Source of the DNA: Polynucleobacter sp. AP-Ainpum-60-G11
GTDB taxonomy: Bacteria > Pseudomonadota > Gammaproteobacteria > Burkholderiales > Burkholderiaceae
DNA: 64,000 nucleotides
Direction of reading: 5' to 3'
Assembly (NCBI RefSeq): GCF_018688375.1
Contig: NZ_CP061318.1
Coordinates: forward strand, 1,426,001 to 1,490,000
In this document: positions 1-9,370 of the stretch, piece after piece
How the letters are laid out: the number at the start of each line of letters is the position of its first letter
Position numbering within the stretch: the stretch's first letter is position 1
Translations under genes and position numbers: made by a program
Notes under the pieces: generated by a model
Databases searched by the model: none
Told to the model about the DNA's origin: nothing
The model's input: the letters and a program-made list of their open reading frames with translations, nothing else

Positions 1-531
1 CTGAGGTTTTACCAATCCCACAACTGGCGTCACACTATAGCCTGAAACCGTTAAATACTGAGGCAAATGACCGATGATCTCCACCCCATGCCGATTCAAG
101 CCAATCTCCTCCTCACTTTCTCGTAAAGCGGTGTCATTGGGACTGGAATCGCCTGGATCCATGCGCCCACCTGGAAAGCTAATTTGACCAGCATGGTCGT
201 GCAAATGATCGGTTCTTTGGGTTAACAACACCGAGAGGCCTTCGCTCTTTAGAAGCAGAGGAATAAGCACTGCCGCCTGGGTAATTTTTCCAGCAGCTTG
301 GCGATTTTGAATAATGCCCGCTGCAATCACCTGTCGATTCTCATCGGTAATCTCTGGCTGCCAAGCCGGGGGGTTTTGGAAACGATTCTTCAGATTCGTC
401 GGATGCAAATGATCATAGGCCACTGCAGGCTGACCAGCGCATACCTCATGAATCGGAATGGCTTGCGCATCAAAACCCAAAGGAGCTGCAGCGCTCAATT
501 TTTGCTCTGGGGGATTCGGGTTTTGAGTCAT
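1..531 (-). CDS. CoA pyrophosphatase, Nudix family (partial, C-terminus off window)
   Basis: Reading from an ATG at 531 gives 177 codons in frame to the window edge, so the C-terminus is missing. A Nudix box lies near residues 121-145 (FPGG, then ALRESEEEIGL), with the REXXEE core that binds Mg2+. The GGRMDPGD variant, with Asp where most Nudix proteins have Glu, is usual for the NudL-type CoA pyrophosphatases, which split CoA or acyl-CoA into phosphopantetheine and 3',5'-ADP. The first 70 residues are a family-atypical, Pro/Gln-rich lead-in. It lies just beyond the terminator of the rplS operon on the same strand. The CoA-pyrophosphatase subfamily is likely; the exact substrate is inferred. 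Confidence 0.85.
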   Translation of the reverse strand, partial: MTQNPNPPEQKLSAAAPLGFDAQAIPIHEVCAGQPAVAYDHLHPTNLKNRFQNPPAWQPEITDENRQVIAAGIIQNRQAAGKITQAAVLIPLLLKSEGLSVLLTQRTDHLHDHAGQISFPGGRMDPGDSSPNDTALRESEEEIGLNRHGVEIIGHLPQYLTVSGYSVTPVVGLVKPQ

Positions 532-550
532 GCGTTTATTTTAGGGCAAT

Positions 551-580
551 AAAAAAGGCGACCTAGGCCGCCTTCTTTTT
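551..580 (-). terminator. Intrinsic terminator of the rpsP-rplS operon
   Basis: On the minus strand an AAGGCG/CGCCTT stem with an 8-base loop is followed by a T-run. It lies 16 bases past the rplS stop and before the Nudix gene, so it should end the ribosomal operon transcript. Confidence 0.8.
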
Positions 581-595
581 GGATTAAAGCAAACC

Positions 596-994
596 TTATT
601 CCGCTGTAGCCTCAGCAACTGCTTTAACTTTACGTGCAGGAAGTTTTTCTTTAATACGTGCAGACTTACCTGAACGATCACGCAAGTAGTACAACTTCGC
701 GCGACGAACATCACCGCGACGCTTCACTTCAATGCTAGCAATCAATGGTGAGTAAGTTTGGAATGTACGCTCCACACCTTCGCCAGATGAAATCTTGCGA
801 ACGATAAAGCTAGAATTCAAACCGCGATTGCGCTTAGCAATCACAACGCCTTCAAAGGCCTGGGTACGCTTACGTGTACCCTCAACTACGTTTACACCAA
901 CAACTACTGTGTCGCCAGGAGCGAAAGTAGGAAGTACTTTGTTAGCACTTAAGCGAGCAATTTCTTCTTGCTCAATTTTTTCGATCAAATTCAT
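596..994 (-). CDS. rplS: 50S ribosomal protein L19
   Basis: This 132-residue protein starts [12 protein letters not shown] and carries the L19 core ([55 protein letters not shown]). L19 sits at the interface of the 30S and 50S subunits. It has a short extra C-terminal tail rich in Lys and Ala. It is the last gene of the order rpsP-rimM-trmD-rplS, 126 bases after trmD, with AAGGA about 6 bases before the ATG. Assignment is essentially certain. Confidence 0.98.
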   Translation of the reverse strand: MNLIEKIEQEEIARLSANKVLPTFAPGDTVVVGVNVVEGTRKRTQAFEGVVIAKRNRGLNSSFIVRKISSGEGVERTFQTYSPLIASIEVKRRGDVRRAKLYYLRDRSGKSARIKEKLPARKVKAVAEATAE

Positions 995-1120
995 TATTAA
1001 TCCTTAAACATCTTGTCAGCGTTTAATCCCGAGACATTCATCAACGGACCAGACAGAGGATGCAGTTAAAACCATTTCACTAAATCAAAACACAAACACT
1101 TCATTCAAAACCATAATTAC

Positions 1121-1867
1121 TTACAGCGTTCGAAGAAATTGCTCATCTTCTTTACTTAGCAACCCATTAGCTCTTGCTGATTTAATTAAATCAGGTCTAA
1201 GCTTTAGCGTCAGCTCTAAAGACTTCTGCCGACGCCAATCCGCTATTTTAGCGTGATGTCCGCCTAAAAGCACGTCTGGGACAGATAAATTTTCATATAT
1301 TTCGGGGCGAGTGTAGTGCGGATAGTCCAAAAGACCATTGATAAAGCTGTCCTGGACCGCTGATTCCCCATCCCCCAGCGCTCCTGGAATGAGGCGAATG
1401 ACCGCATCCATCATGGTCATAGCAGGCAATTCACCACCTGAAACCACAAAATCACCCATAGAAAGCTGTAAATCAACGTTTCGATCGATAAAACGCTGGT
1501 CAACAGCCTCATATCGACCACAAATAAAGGTTAAATTACCGTAATTGAGGATATCTTTCGCTATCTTCTGAGAAAAGACCTCTCCTTGGGGCGCTAAGAG
1601 ACAAATTGGCCCGGAAGCGACATGCTGAGCTTGATGGGTTGCTTTAAGAGCGGATAACGTATCTTCCAAGGGTTTGGCCATCATGACCATACCAGGACCA
1701 CCACCATAGGCGCGGTCATCCACAGTCTTACGAGGATCAGAACAGTAGTCACGGGGATTCCAGAGATTGATGCTGGCAAGACCTTGCTCACAGGCGCGTC
1801 CGGTAATGCCCCACTGGGTTAAAGCGGAGAACATTTCAGGAAATAAGGTGACTACATCAAAGCGCAT
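1121..1867 (-). CDS. trmD: tRNA (guanine-N1)-methyltransferase
   Basis: TrmD methylates G37 next to the anticodon, using SAM bound in a deep trefoil knot, and so prevents +1 frameshifting. The protein has the family start MRFDVVTLFPEMF, the SAM-site run GDFVVSGGELPAM, and PHYTRPEIYE near the middle. An in-frame TTG lies 9 bases upstream at 1876, but the ATG at 1867 gives the family N-terminus and is preferred (248 residues). It follows rimM by 9 bases on the same transcript. Confidence 0.97.
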   Translation of the reverse strand: MRFDVVTLFPEMFSALTQWGITGRACEQGLASINLWNPRDYCSDPRKTVDDRAYGGGPGMVMMAKPLEDTLSALKATHQAQHVASGPICLLAPQGEVFSQKIAKDILNYGNLTFICGRYEAVDQRFIDRNVDLQLSMGDFVVSGGELPAMTMMDAVIRLIPGALGDGESAVQDSFINGLLDYPHYTRPEIYENLSVPDVLLGGHHAKIADWRRQKSLELTLKLRPDLIKSARANGLLSKEDEQFLRTL

Positions 1868-1876
1868 ATTTACCAA

Positions 1877-2440
1877 CTACCAATCAGCTTGCCAATCAAG
1901 GGTAATGAGCTTACTTGGCAAATCAACGTTGCGTACTACTTCTTTTACGAAAGGCACTAGCTGTTTTACTGTTTTAGTTTCGGAGTCACCAAGAGCAATG
2001 ATCCCGTGGGCACCGTTATCGTTTACGTCAATCACCTCACCCAGACTCTCGCCTTGAAGATTCATTGCCTTACAACCAATCAGATCAACCCAGTAATAAC
2101 TATCACTCTCTGCTTTTGGAAATACTTCACGTGCAACTAAGATACGAGCACCCTTTAAAGCCTCGGCCTGGTCACGATCGGTGATGCCATCTAAGGCAAT
2201 TACTACGGTACCGCTATGCATCTTGGCCTGCCTCACCTTGTAAAGCTTTAATGAAGCCTGCTCATGAGACGCAGCGACACCCGCACTCCGACGAGGAATG
2301 AGAGATAACCAAAGTTCTTTGCTAGATAAGAGCGCTACGGGATCGGAAGAATGAGGGCGAACCTTAATCTGACCCTGTAAGCCTTGAGCGTCCTGAACTG
2401 CACCGAGCTCAATCAAATCATCTAGGGAAGGTGTATTCAT
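1877..2440 (-). CDS. rimM: Ribosome maturation factor RimM
   Basis: RimM helps assemble the 30S head by binding S19. The protein is 187 residues, with the N-terminal RimM barrel (LGAVQDAQGLQGQIKVRPH; the usual G-x-xGLxG-xV pattern) and a C-terminal PRC-barrel (YYWVDLIGCKAMN, LGEVIDVNDNGAHG, LVPFVKEVVRNVDL). The gene stands between rpsP and trmD, as in most proteobacteria. Confidence 0.96.
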   Translation of the reverse strand: MNTPSLDDLIELGAVQDAQGLQGQIKVRPHSSDPVALLSSKELWLSLIPRRSAGVAASHEQASLKLYKVRQAKMHSGTVVIALDGITDRDQAEALKGARILVAREVFPKAESDSYYWVDLIGCKAMNLQGESLGEVIDVNDNGAHGIIALGDSETKTVKQLVPFVKEVVRNVDLPSKLITLDWQADW

Positions 2441-2533
2441 ATTGAAGCCACCTCAACTCCCCAAATAACACTACAAGTAAATTCCGCTACCAAAGACTTC
2501 ATCACTAAGAAAAAGTCTTTGGATTTGAAGTCT

Positions 2534-2779
2534 TTAGACCGCAGGATTGTTTTTGATCAAACGAACTACTGTTGGAGAGATCTGCGCGCCAACACCAGTC
2601 CAATAGGTCAAACGATCTTGAGCAATGCGCATTGCTTGCTCTGTCGCTGCTGCCTGTGGATTGAAGTAACCAATACGCTCGATAAAGTTCGAGTCGCGAC
2701 GATTGCGCTTGTCTGTAGCCACGATGCTATAAAAAGGGCGCTTCTTTGAACCGCCGCGTGCCAGTCGAATGACGACCAT
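2534..2779 (-). CDS. rpsP: 30S ribosomal protein S16
   Basis: The 81-residue product begins [20 protein letters not shown] and has the S16 signature ERIGYFNP. It is the first gene of the rpsP-rimM-trmD-rplS operon. The 253-base gap upstream (to 3032) must hold the operon promoter and the divergent promoter of the META lipoprotein. It is AT-rich, but no -10/-35 pair stands out enough to call. Confidence 0.98.
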
Positions 2780-3032
2780 ACTTATTCCTTAAAATCTAAA
2801 ATGAAAACAGGTTGATTACAACCCAATGAAATTAATACAAAATCTTGGGCTCCAACTAACTGGGCAAATTAACAAAACAAATGCACGGTATAGCGGAAAA
2901 CCTCATATTCTAGACGAAAACCCCTACTTGATCCACCTATTTAAGTGGGCACCCTTTTGGCTTCAACAGTAGAATAGAACCCAGTAGTTCATAAAATAAT
3001 TATTAAAAACAATAGCTTACATAAATACCAAC

Positions 3033-3557
3033 ATGAAAACTGCCTTTTTTAGCCCTTCCAGAGGCCCTATAAAGCGCTTTTTTCTCATTCTTTCTTGCCT
3101 TGGCTTAGGTTTTTTGACTGCCTGCGCCAATGTGATTCCACCTTGCAATGCCAAAACTAGCCCTCCAAGTAGTGAGTTCCGAAATACTAAATGGGAGTTA
3201 GTCCGCTGGAATCTAGCACCCAATGCCAAAGGCGAGGTGCGTTCCCGACAGATTCCCCAGGGTGACACCAGCAATCCCATACAGATCATCTTTGATGCCA
3301 ACGGCGAACGCCTCAGTGGTTCAACCGGATGCAATCGCTTTACAGCACGCATTACCGAAGATTCCAGAGGCTTTACGCTAGATCAAATCGCCAGTACTAA
3401 GATGGCTTGTGCACCGCAACGCATGGAACTAGAAAATGACTTCCTTTACGAATTAAATGATTACCGCTCGATTGTTCGCAATGGCGATCAACTCCTCATG
3501 ATTGGCGCAGACCGTGAAGTTTTAAGCTTCATGCAAAAAAATAATTCTGCAAAATAA
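3033..3557 (+). CDS. META-domain (HslJ-like) lipoprotein
   Basis: This 174-residue protein has a signal peptide with lipobox LTAC (Cys31 would be lipidated), followed by a single META domain. The domain shows NTKWELVRW at its start, the SGSTGCNRFTARI core, and TKMACAPQRMELENDFLYEL near the end, which match HslJ-type META proteins of the Gram-negative envelope. HslJ has been tied to novobiocin tolerance and heat shock in E. coli, but the biochemical role is unknown. It is transcribed away from rpsP. Confidence 0.85.
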   Translation: MKTAFFSPSRGPIKRFFLILSCLGLGFLTACANVIPPCNAKTSPPSSEFRNTKWELVRWNLAPNAKGEVRSRQIPQGDTSNPIQIIFDANGERLSGSTGCNRFTARITEDSRGFTLDQIASTKMACAPQRMELENDFLYELNDYRSIVRNGDQLLMIGADREVLSFMQKNNSAK

Positions 3558-3595
3558 CCTATTACTTCTATACAAGCTCATCACTGAAAGTCAGC

Positions 3596-4042
3596 ATGAA
3601 AAAATACAAACTCCTATTCTGCTCACTCGGATTATTTTTCCCAGGGACTGGCTTGAACTGTTTTTATTTGCAAGGACTTAAATCTTTCTGGGCTTGGGCT
3701 CAACTATTTTCATTTATTGGTGGAATCGCTGGTTGGTTGATTTTGAAAGATGCGCACTTTCACTCTGCACCAGGTTGGGTGCTGATTACATTCGGCTTCA
3801 TCACACTGGAAGCGAGCTGGTTAACCACCATCGCTTACGGCTTACGCGCAGATGAAAAATGGGACGCGCAGTTTAATCCAGGCTTAGAACCTAGTCGAGC
3901 AACTCAGTCCGGCTGGCCGGTTGTGCTGACGGTGATTTTTTCTTTAGTGTTTGGGGCAGGCGTCATGATGACCTTCTTGGCAATTGCATTTGAGCAATTC
4001 TTTATCTCCCAACTTCAAGAAGCAAGAAAGCTATCCCAGTAA
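3596..4042 (+). CDS. Small multi-span membrane protein, TM2-like N-terminus
   Basis: A 148-residue protein with about four hydrophobic segments (roughly residues 5-20, 32-50, 59-80 and 107-135). The N-terminus has the look of a TM2 domain (FFPGTGLNCFYLQG, then an aromatic helix). The function is not recognised. It follows the META lipoprotein by 38 bases, so the two may be co-transcribed. Its stop codon lies inside the loop of a terminator hairpin (4027-4057). Confidence 0.7.
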   Translation: MKKYKLLFCSLGLFFPGTGLNCFYLQGLKSFWAWAQLFSFIGGIAGWLILKDAHFHSAPGWVLITFGFITLEASWLTTIAYGLRADEKWDAQFNPGLEPSRATQSGWPVVLTVIFSLVFGAGVMMTFLAIAFEQFFISQLQEARKLSQ

Positions 4043-4057
4043 TGCGGATAGCTTTTT
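4027..4057 (+). terminator. Intrinsic terminator overlapping the gene's last codons
   Basis: A perfect 10-bp stem (4027-4036 with 4046-4055) and a 9-base loop are followed by T residues. The left arm encodes the last residues of the membrane protein, and its TAA stop (4040-4042) falls in the loop. Confidence 0.75.
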
Positions 4058-4083
4058 GAATGGCGGTGGCAGTTTTTTAAATC

Positions 4084-5871
4084 TTAAAACTGCTCCGCCG
4101 TCAGCGCATTCGTGGAATGCCCACTCTCTAAAATCGATGTTGCAAGAGCTTGCGACTGTGGCAATAGATTTTCTGCAAAGAAGCGTGCAGTAGCAATCTT
4201 GGCATCATAGAAATTAGGATCACCGGCACGCAACTCTTGCGCAGCCAGTAAAGCGCGCGCCATTTGCCAAGCACCCAATACCAAGCCACATAAACGCAAG
4301 TAGGCAAAACTGCCTGCATACACAGCCTTTATATCTGTTTTGGCATTCGCCACAATGTAAGCTACCGAGACTTCAAATGCGTCGCGTGCTGAAGTTAATT
4401 GCTTTAACACTGCTTTTGCATCTGCAGTGCCGCTGCTTGCAAGATCTTTTTCAGTTTGCTGAATTTTTTCTGAGAACAGCTTGGCAGTTGCACCGCCATC
4501 ACGCACCGTCTTTCTACCGATCAGGTCATTTGCCTGAATCGCTGTGGTGCCTTCATAGATCGTCAAAATACGGGCATCACGATAGTGTTGTGCTGCACCG
4601 GTCTCTTCAATGAAACCCATACCACCATGAACCTGCACACCTAAGCTTGCAACCTCAATCGACATCTCAGTCGAAAAGCCTTTCACAATCGGGACCAAAA
4701 ATTCATATACCGCTTGGTTCTGCTTGCGAGCCGCCTCGTCAGGAGATGCATGCTGCGCATCGTATGCAGCTGCGGCGTAATAAGCCAAGGCTCTAGATGC
4801 CTCAATATAGCCACGCATCGTCATTAGCATGCGCTTCACATCGGGCTGATGAATAATTGCCACCGGGCCTGGGGAGCCGGCCAGATCGCGACTTTGAACT
4901 CGGTCCTTCGCATACTGCACTGCCTTTTGATACGAACGCTCTGCAACTGCAATGCCTTGCATGCCAACTGCAAAGCGAGCAGCGTTCATCATGACGAACA
5001 TGTATTCAAGGCCGCGATTTTCTTCGCCAACCAAGTAGCCGATTGCACCACCATGATCACCAAACTGCAAGACTGCAGTTGGACTGGCCTTGATGCCCAG
5101 CTTGTGCTCAATCGAAACACAATGAACATCATTACGCTCGCCAAGTGAACCATCCGCATTCACCAAGAACTTCGGCACTACAAATAAAGAAATACCCTTC
5201 ACACCTTCTGGTGCATCCGGTGTTCTAGCCAATACGAGATGGACAATATTCTTTGCCATGTCGTGCTCACCATAGGTGATGTAGATCTTGGTGCCAAAAA
5301 TTTTGTATGTGCCATCAGCATCAGGCACTGCGCGAGAACGCACCATTGATAAATCAGAGCCTGCCTGAGGCTCAGTGAGGCACATGGATCCAGTCCACTC
5401 TCCGGAGATCATCTTGGGCACATAACGCTCTTGCAACTCAGGACTTGCTGCAGTCAACAAGGCCTCAATCGCACCATCAGTCAGCATTGGGCACAAGGCA
5501 AATGACAAGCTAGCTGAATGCACCATCTCAAAGCAGGCAGTAGCAATGAGTTTAGGTAAGCCTTGACCACCAAATTCTGCAGGATGCACAACACCCTGCC
5601 AACCTGCTGCAGCAAATTGCTCAAAAGCTTCTTTAAACCCAGGAGTAGTGGTGACGACGCCATCCTTTAATGAGCTGGGTTGCTGATCACCTGGCCAATT
5701 GAGAGGCGCCACAACATCTTGATTGAATTTGGCAGACTCCTCCAAAATCGCTGGCGCCAAATCCACATCAGCACCGGCCTCAGCATAGGAGGGGTAGGAA
5801 ACAACCTCAGATAGCCCCGCTAGTTCATTCATCACAAATAGCATGTCTTTTACTGGGGCTACATACGGCAT
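4084..5871 (-). CDS. Acyl-CoA dehydrogenase, DmdC-like long form
   Basis: At 595 residues this is longer than the roughly 380 of simple acyl-CoA dehydrogenases and fits the DmdC class with an extra C-terminal domain. It carries the FAD-contact signature (MCLTEPQAGSDLSMV), the mid-domain GIKASPTAV, and the helical domain with VQVHGGMGFIEE and the catalytic Glu in IYEGTTAIQ. It takes electrons from an acyl-CoA and passes them to ETF, which is encoded 54 bases upstream. In DMSP-degrading bacteria such proteins oxidise 3-methylmercaptopropionyl-CoA. Many non-DMSP bacteria have relatives, so the substrate is open. Confidence 0.85.
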   Translation of the reverse strand: MPYVAPVKDMLFVMNELAGLSEVVSYPSYAEAGADVDLAPAILEESAKFNQDVVAPLNWPGDQQPSSLKDGVVTTTPGFKEAFEQFAAAGWQGVVHPAEFGGQGLPKLIATACFEMVHSASLSFALCPMLTDGAIEALLTAASPELQERYVPKMISGEWTGSMCLTEPQAGSDLSMVRSRAVPDADGTYKIFGTKIYITYGEHDMAKNIVHLVLARTPDAPEGVKGISLFVVPKFLVNADGSLGERNDVHCVSIEHKLGIKASPTAVLQFGDHGGAIGYLVGEENRGLEYMFVMMNAARFAVGMQGIAVAERSYQKAVQYAKDRVQSRDLAGSPGPVAIIHQPDVKRMLMTMRGYIEASRALAYYAAAAYDAQHASPDEAARKQNQAVYEFLVPIVKGFSTEMSIEVASLGVQVHGGMGFIEETGAAQHYRDARILTIYEGTTAIQANDLIGRKTVRDGGATAKLFSEKIQQTEKDLASSGTADAKAVLKQLTSARDAFEVSVAYIVANAKTDIKAVYAGSFAYLRLCGLVLGAWQMARALLAAQELRAGDPNFYDAKIATARFFAENLLPQSQALATSILESGHSTNALTAEQF

Positions 5872-5925
5872 AAGTATTCCTATAAATCAGAGGTGAAGAT
5901 AGTTAAAAAGATATCTTGAATCGCC

Positions 5926-6861
5926 TTAACCGAGTAAGTTAGTCAATTCAGGAACGGCAGTATTCAAATCTGCAACCAAACCATAGTCAGCAACGCTAAA
6001 AATTGGCGCTTCAGGATCTTTGTTAATCGCTACGATTACCTTAGAGTCTTTCATGCCAGCCAAATGCTGAATCGCACCAGAGATACCTACTGCGATATAC
6101 AACTGTGGAGCAACAATCTTGCCAGTCTGGCCAACTTGATAATCGTTTGGAACATAACCAGCATCCACTGCAGCGCGCGATGCGCCAAGTGCAGCACCGA
6201 GCTTATCAGCCAAAGGCACAACGATCTCTTGATACTTCTCGCCAGAACCTAGGCCACGACCACCAGAGACGATAATTTTTGCGGCAGTGAGTTCAGGACG
6301 ATCTGACTTAGTAAGCTCGCGACCCACGAAAGAGGATTTACCAGAAACTTCAATAGCGGCTTGCTTTTCTAATGGAGCTGATCCACCACTCGCAGCGACC
6401 GGATCAAAACCAGTGGTACGAACAGTGATGACTTTCACTGGATCCGCACTTTGCACTGTTGCAATCGCATTACCCGCATAAATGGGACGCTCGAAAGTGT
6501 CGGGTGAAACAACCTTGGTGATATCTGACAACTGCGCTACATCTAACTTGGCGGCAACGCGTGGTAATACGTTCTTACCATTGGCAGTTGCTGGCGCCAG
6601 GATGTGGCTATAACCATTAGCAATCGAAAGAATCTGCGCAGCTAAAGGTTCAGCAAGTTGATCTACTAAAGCTGGGGCGTCCACTTGAATCACTTTGCGT
6701 ACTCCAGCGATTTGAGCTGCGGCGGAAGCTGCGGCATCAGCACCGCTACCTGCCACTAATACATCCACCTCAGGGGAGCATTGAAGGGCTGCAGCTACCG
6801 CATTGAGCGTAGCAGCCTTTAAGGATTGATTGTCGTGTTCAGCAATAACGAGTGCGGCCAT
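5926..6861 (-). CDS. etfA: Electron transfer flavoprotein, alpha subunit
   Basis: This 311-residue protein has an N-terminal adenine-nucleotide alpha-hydrolase-like half ([14 protein letters not shown]) and the C-terminal FAD domain. The FAD domain shows [34 protein letters not shown] and [17 protein letters not shown], which are the strongest EtfA hallmarks. With EtfB it carries electrons from acyl-CoA dehydrogenases to ETF-ubiquinone oxidoreductase, which is not in this window. It starts immediately after the etfB stop, so the two are surely translated from one message. Confidence 0.97.
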   Translation of the reverse strand: MAALVIAEHDNQSLKAATLNAVAAALQCSPEVDVLVAGSGADAAASAAAQIAGVRKVIQVDAPALVDQLAEPLAAQILSIANGYSHILAPATANGKNVLPRVAAKLDVAQLSDITKVVSPDTFERPIYAGNAIATVQSADPVKVITVRTTGFDPVAASGGSAPLEKQAAIEVSGKSSFVGRELTKSDRPELTAAKIIVSGGRGLGSGEKYQEIVVPLADKLGAALGASRAAVDAGYVPNDYQVGQTGKIVAPQLYIAVGISGAIQHLAGMKDSKVIVAINKDPEAPIFSVADYGLVADLNTAVPELTNLLG

Positions 6862-7611
6862 TTAAATCACCTTCGCTTCATTTTTAAGTTTTTCTACCAA
6901 AGCCGCTACATCGGCCACCATCACACCAGCAGAACGCTTTGGCGGCTCCTCAACTTTGAGCGTTTTAAGGCGCGGGGCAATGTCAACTCCCAGTTCTTCA
7001 GGCTTCACAATTTCCAAATTCTTCTTCTTGGCCTTCATGATGTTTGGCAAAGTCACATAACGTGGCTCGTTCAAGCGCAAGTCAGTTGTGATAACTGCAG
7101 GCAAAGTAATTGCAATGGTTTCTAAACCACCGTCTACCTCACGCGTTACGCTCGCTTTACCATCTGCAACTACCACTTTGGATGCAAAAGTTGCCTGAGG
7201 AATATCCATCAAGCTAGCTAACATCTGACCAGTCTGGTTGCTATCGTCATCAATTGCCTGCTTACCTAAGATCACGATCTGCGCTTGTTCTTTTTCAGAA
7301 AGCGCCTTGAGAATTTTTGCCACTGCTAAAGGTTGCAATTCAGCATCGGTTTCTACCAGGATGGCACGATCAGCACCAATCGCCAATGCAGTGCGCAAGG
7401 TTTCTTGACATTGAGTTGGCCCAGCGGAAACAACAACTACCTCAGTAGCTACACCAGCCTCTTTTAATCGAACAGCTTCCTCAACTGCAATCTCATCAAA
7501 TGGATTCATGCTCATTTTGACGTTTGCCAGATCGACACCGGAGTTATCTGACTTCACCCGAATTTTGACGTTGTAATCAACGACACGCTTTACTGCCACT
7601 AAGATTTTCAT
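6862..7611 (-). CDS. etfB: Electron transfer flavoprotein, beta subunit
   Basis: The 249-residue EtfB begins [18 protein letters not shown] and has the AMP-site and interaction segments typical of the family ([44 protein letters not shown]). It forms the FAD/AMP heterodimer with EtfA. It lies between the acyl-CoA synthetase (58 bases upstream) and etfA (0 bases downstream), which places this ETF in the acyl-CoA oxidation operon. Confidence 0.97.
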   Translation of the reverse strand: MKILVAVKRVVDYNVKIRVKSDNSGVDLANVKMSMNPFDEIAVEEAVRLKEAGVATEVVVVSAGPTQCQETLRTALAIGADRAILVETDAELQPLAVAKILKALSEKEQAQIVILGKQAIDDDSNQTGQMLASLMDIPQATFASKVVVADGKASVTREVDGGLETIAITLPAVITTDLRLNEPRYVTLPNIMKAKKKNLEIVKPEELGVDIAPRLKTLKVEEPPKRSAGVMVADVAALVEKLKNEAKVI

Positions 7612-7669
7612 GCTGAATTCTCTATTTTTGAGTAACTTATCTATTTTATCTGCCTAGCCCCAACTAGAG

Positions 7670-9322
7670 CTAGACGTCGATTGCTGAAGCGGATCCCGCC
7701 TGCTTGCGCAATTCAAACTTCTGAATCTTGCCAGTAGAGGTTTTTGGGAGTTCACAAAATACAATAGCTCTTGGAACCTTAAATCCAGCTAGATGCTGCT
7801 TGCAATGGGTAATGATGTCAGTAGGGGTCACTTCCATACCAGGCTTAATTTCCAAGAAGGCGCAAGGCGTTTCACCCCACTTAGGATCAGGTTTCGCAAC
7901 AACCGCAGCGGCTATTACTGCAGGGTGGCGATAGAGAACATCTTCAACCTCTACGGAAGAAATATTTTCGCCGCCGGAAATAATGATGTCTTTGCTACGG
8001 TCTTTCATCTTCACATAGCCATCGGGGTTCATTACTGCCAAGTCCCCTGAATGAAACCAACCTCCCTCGAAGGCCTCTTTAGTTGCCTTCTCATTCTTGA
8101 GGTAACCCTTCATGGCGATGTTGCCCTTAAACATAATCTCGCCCATCGTCTCGCCATCTGCAGGAACGGGTTTGAGAGTCTCTGGATCAAGAACGGCAAT
8201 CGCTTGTTGCATGTGATAACGAACACCTTGGCGAGCATTAAGGCGAGCTCTCTCACCAATATCCACTTCATTCCACTCATCCTGCTTCACACAAACTGCT
8301 GCAGGACCATAGACTTCAGTTAATCCGTAGACGTGCGTCAAATCAAAGCCTAGCTTCTCCATACCCTCAATAATCGAAGCCGGAGGTGCGGCTCCAGCAA
8401 TCAGGCCTTTTACACCAGCAGGTACGCCCTCTTTTAATTCATCGGGAGCATTAACTAGTAAGTTATGCACAATCGGGGCAGCGCAGTAATGGGTAACCCC
8501 ATGCTCTTTAATGGCAGCAAAAATATGCTGCGCATCCACGCGACGTAAACAGATATTAATGCCTGCACGAGCCGCTACTGTCCATGGGAAACACCACCCA
8601 TTGCAATGGAACATTGGCAGCGTCCAGAGATAAATGGGGTGCTTGTTAATATCCCAATCCAAAATATTGGATACAGCATTAATCGCTGCGCCACGATGGT
8701 GATACACCACACCCTTAGGATTGCCAGTAGTTCCCGAGGTGTAATTGAGGCAAATGGCTTGCCATTCATCTGCAGGGACTTGCCAAGCGAACTGAGGATC
8801 GCCTTCAGATAAGAGCTGTTCATAAGTCAATTTACCGAGCTTTTCACCAGGAACATCAAATTCCTTTTCCTCGACATCAATTACCAAGAACTCGCGCCCA
8901 CTTTCTTTCTTAGCGATCTCAAGGGCTTTTTTCATTACCCCAGAGAATTCTGGATCCACGATCACTACTTTTGCTTCGCCATGATTCAACATAAAAGCAA
9001 CTGACTCTGGGTCTAGGCGAGTGTTCAATGCATTCAATACCGCACCAGCCATGGGAATTCCGAAATGCGCCTCTACCATTGGTGGCGTATTAGGTAACAT
9101 CACCGCAACCGTATCGCCCAGGCCAATGCCATGCTTTTGCAGTGCGCTTGCGAATCGACGGCAACGCTCATAAGTTTGACTCCAAGTCTGACGTAATTTG
9201 CCATGAATGATTGCTAGGCGATCTGGGTACACTTGGGCTGATCGCTCCAGAAATAATAACGGGGTGATTGGAGTGAAGTTCGCTGGGTTACGCTCTAAAC
9301 CCTGCTCAAAAATATTAGCCAT
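7670..9322 (-). CDS. Acyl-CoA synthetase (AMP-forming), DmdB/AAE-like
   Basis: This 550-residue ANL-superfamily enzyme activates a carboxylic acid to its CoA thioester through an acyl-AMP. It has the P-loop-like motif YTSGTTGNPKGVVYHHR near residue 195, YGLTEVYGPAAVC near 335, the hinge HSGDLAVMNPDGYVKMKDR, GGENISSVEVEDVLYRHP, and the C-terminal catalytic Lys in LPKTSTGKIQK. The last run fits the P-x4-GK pattern acetylated in many acyl-CoA synthetases. Sequence and context resemble 3-methylmercaptopropionate-CoA ligase (DmdB) and other short/medium-chain ligases. The substrate cannot be read from sequence. Confidence 0.88.
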   Translation of the reverse strand: MANIFEQGLERNPANFTPITPLLFLERSAQVYPDRLAIIHGKLRQTWSQTYERCRRFASALQKHGIGLGDTVAVMLPNTPPMVEAHFGIPMAGAVLNALNTRLDPESVAFMLNHGEAKVVIVDPEFSGVMKKALEIAKKESGREFLVIDVEEKEFDVPGEKLGKLTYEQLLSEGDPQFAWQVPADEWQAICLNYTSGTTGNPKGVVYHHRGAAINAVSNILDWDINKHPIYLWTLPMFHCNGWCFPWTVAARAGINICLRRVDAQHIFAAIKEHGVTHYCAAPIVHNLLVNAPDELKEGVPAGVKGLIAGAAPPASIIEGMEKLGFDLTHVYGLTEVYGPAAVCVKQDEWNEVDIGERARLNARQGVRYHMQQAIAVLDPETLKPVPADGETMGEIMFKGNIAMKGYLKNEKATKEAFEGGWFHSGDLAVMNPDGYVKMKDRSKDIIISGGENISSVEVEDVLYRHPAVIAAAVVAKPDPKWGETPCAFLEIKPGMEVTPTDIITHCKQHLAGFKVPRAIVFCELPKTSTGKIQKFELRKQAGSASAIDV

Positions 9323-9370
9323 GCTTTCCTTGGATATTGATCTTGTTTGATTCTAGATTGCTAATTTCAC

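Noticed and set aside
2780..3032. Sigma-70 promoters for rpsP and the META gene
   Set aside because: Several AT-rich hexamers are present, but none has a convincing partner at 16-18 bases.
3017..3352. Minus-strand ORF of 111 codons opposite the META lipoprotein gene
   Set aside because: It lies fully antisense to a gene with a clear signal peptide and domain, and has no family features.
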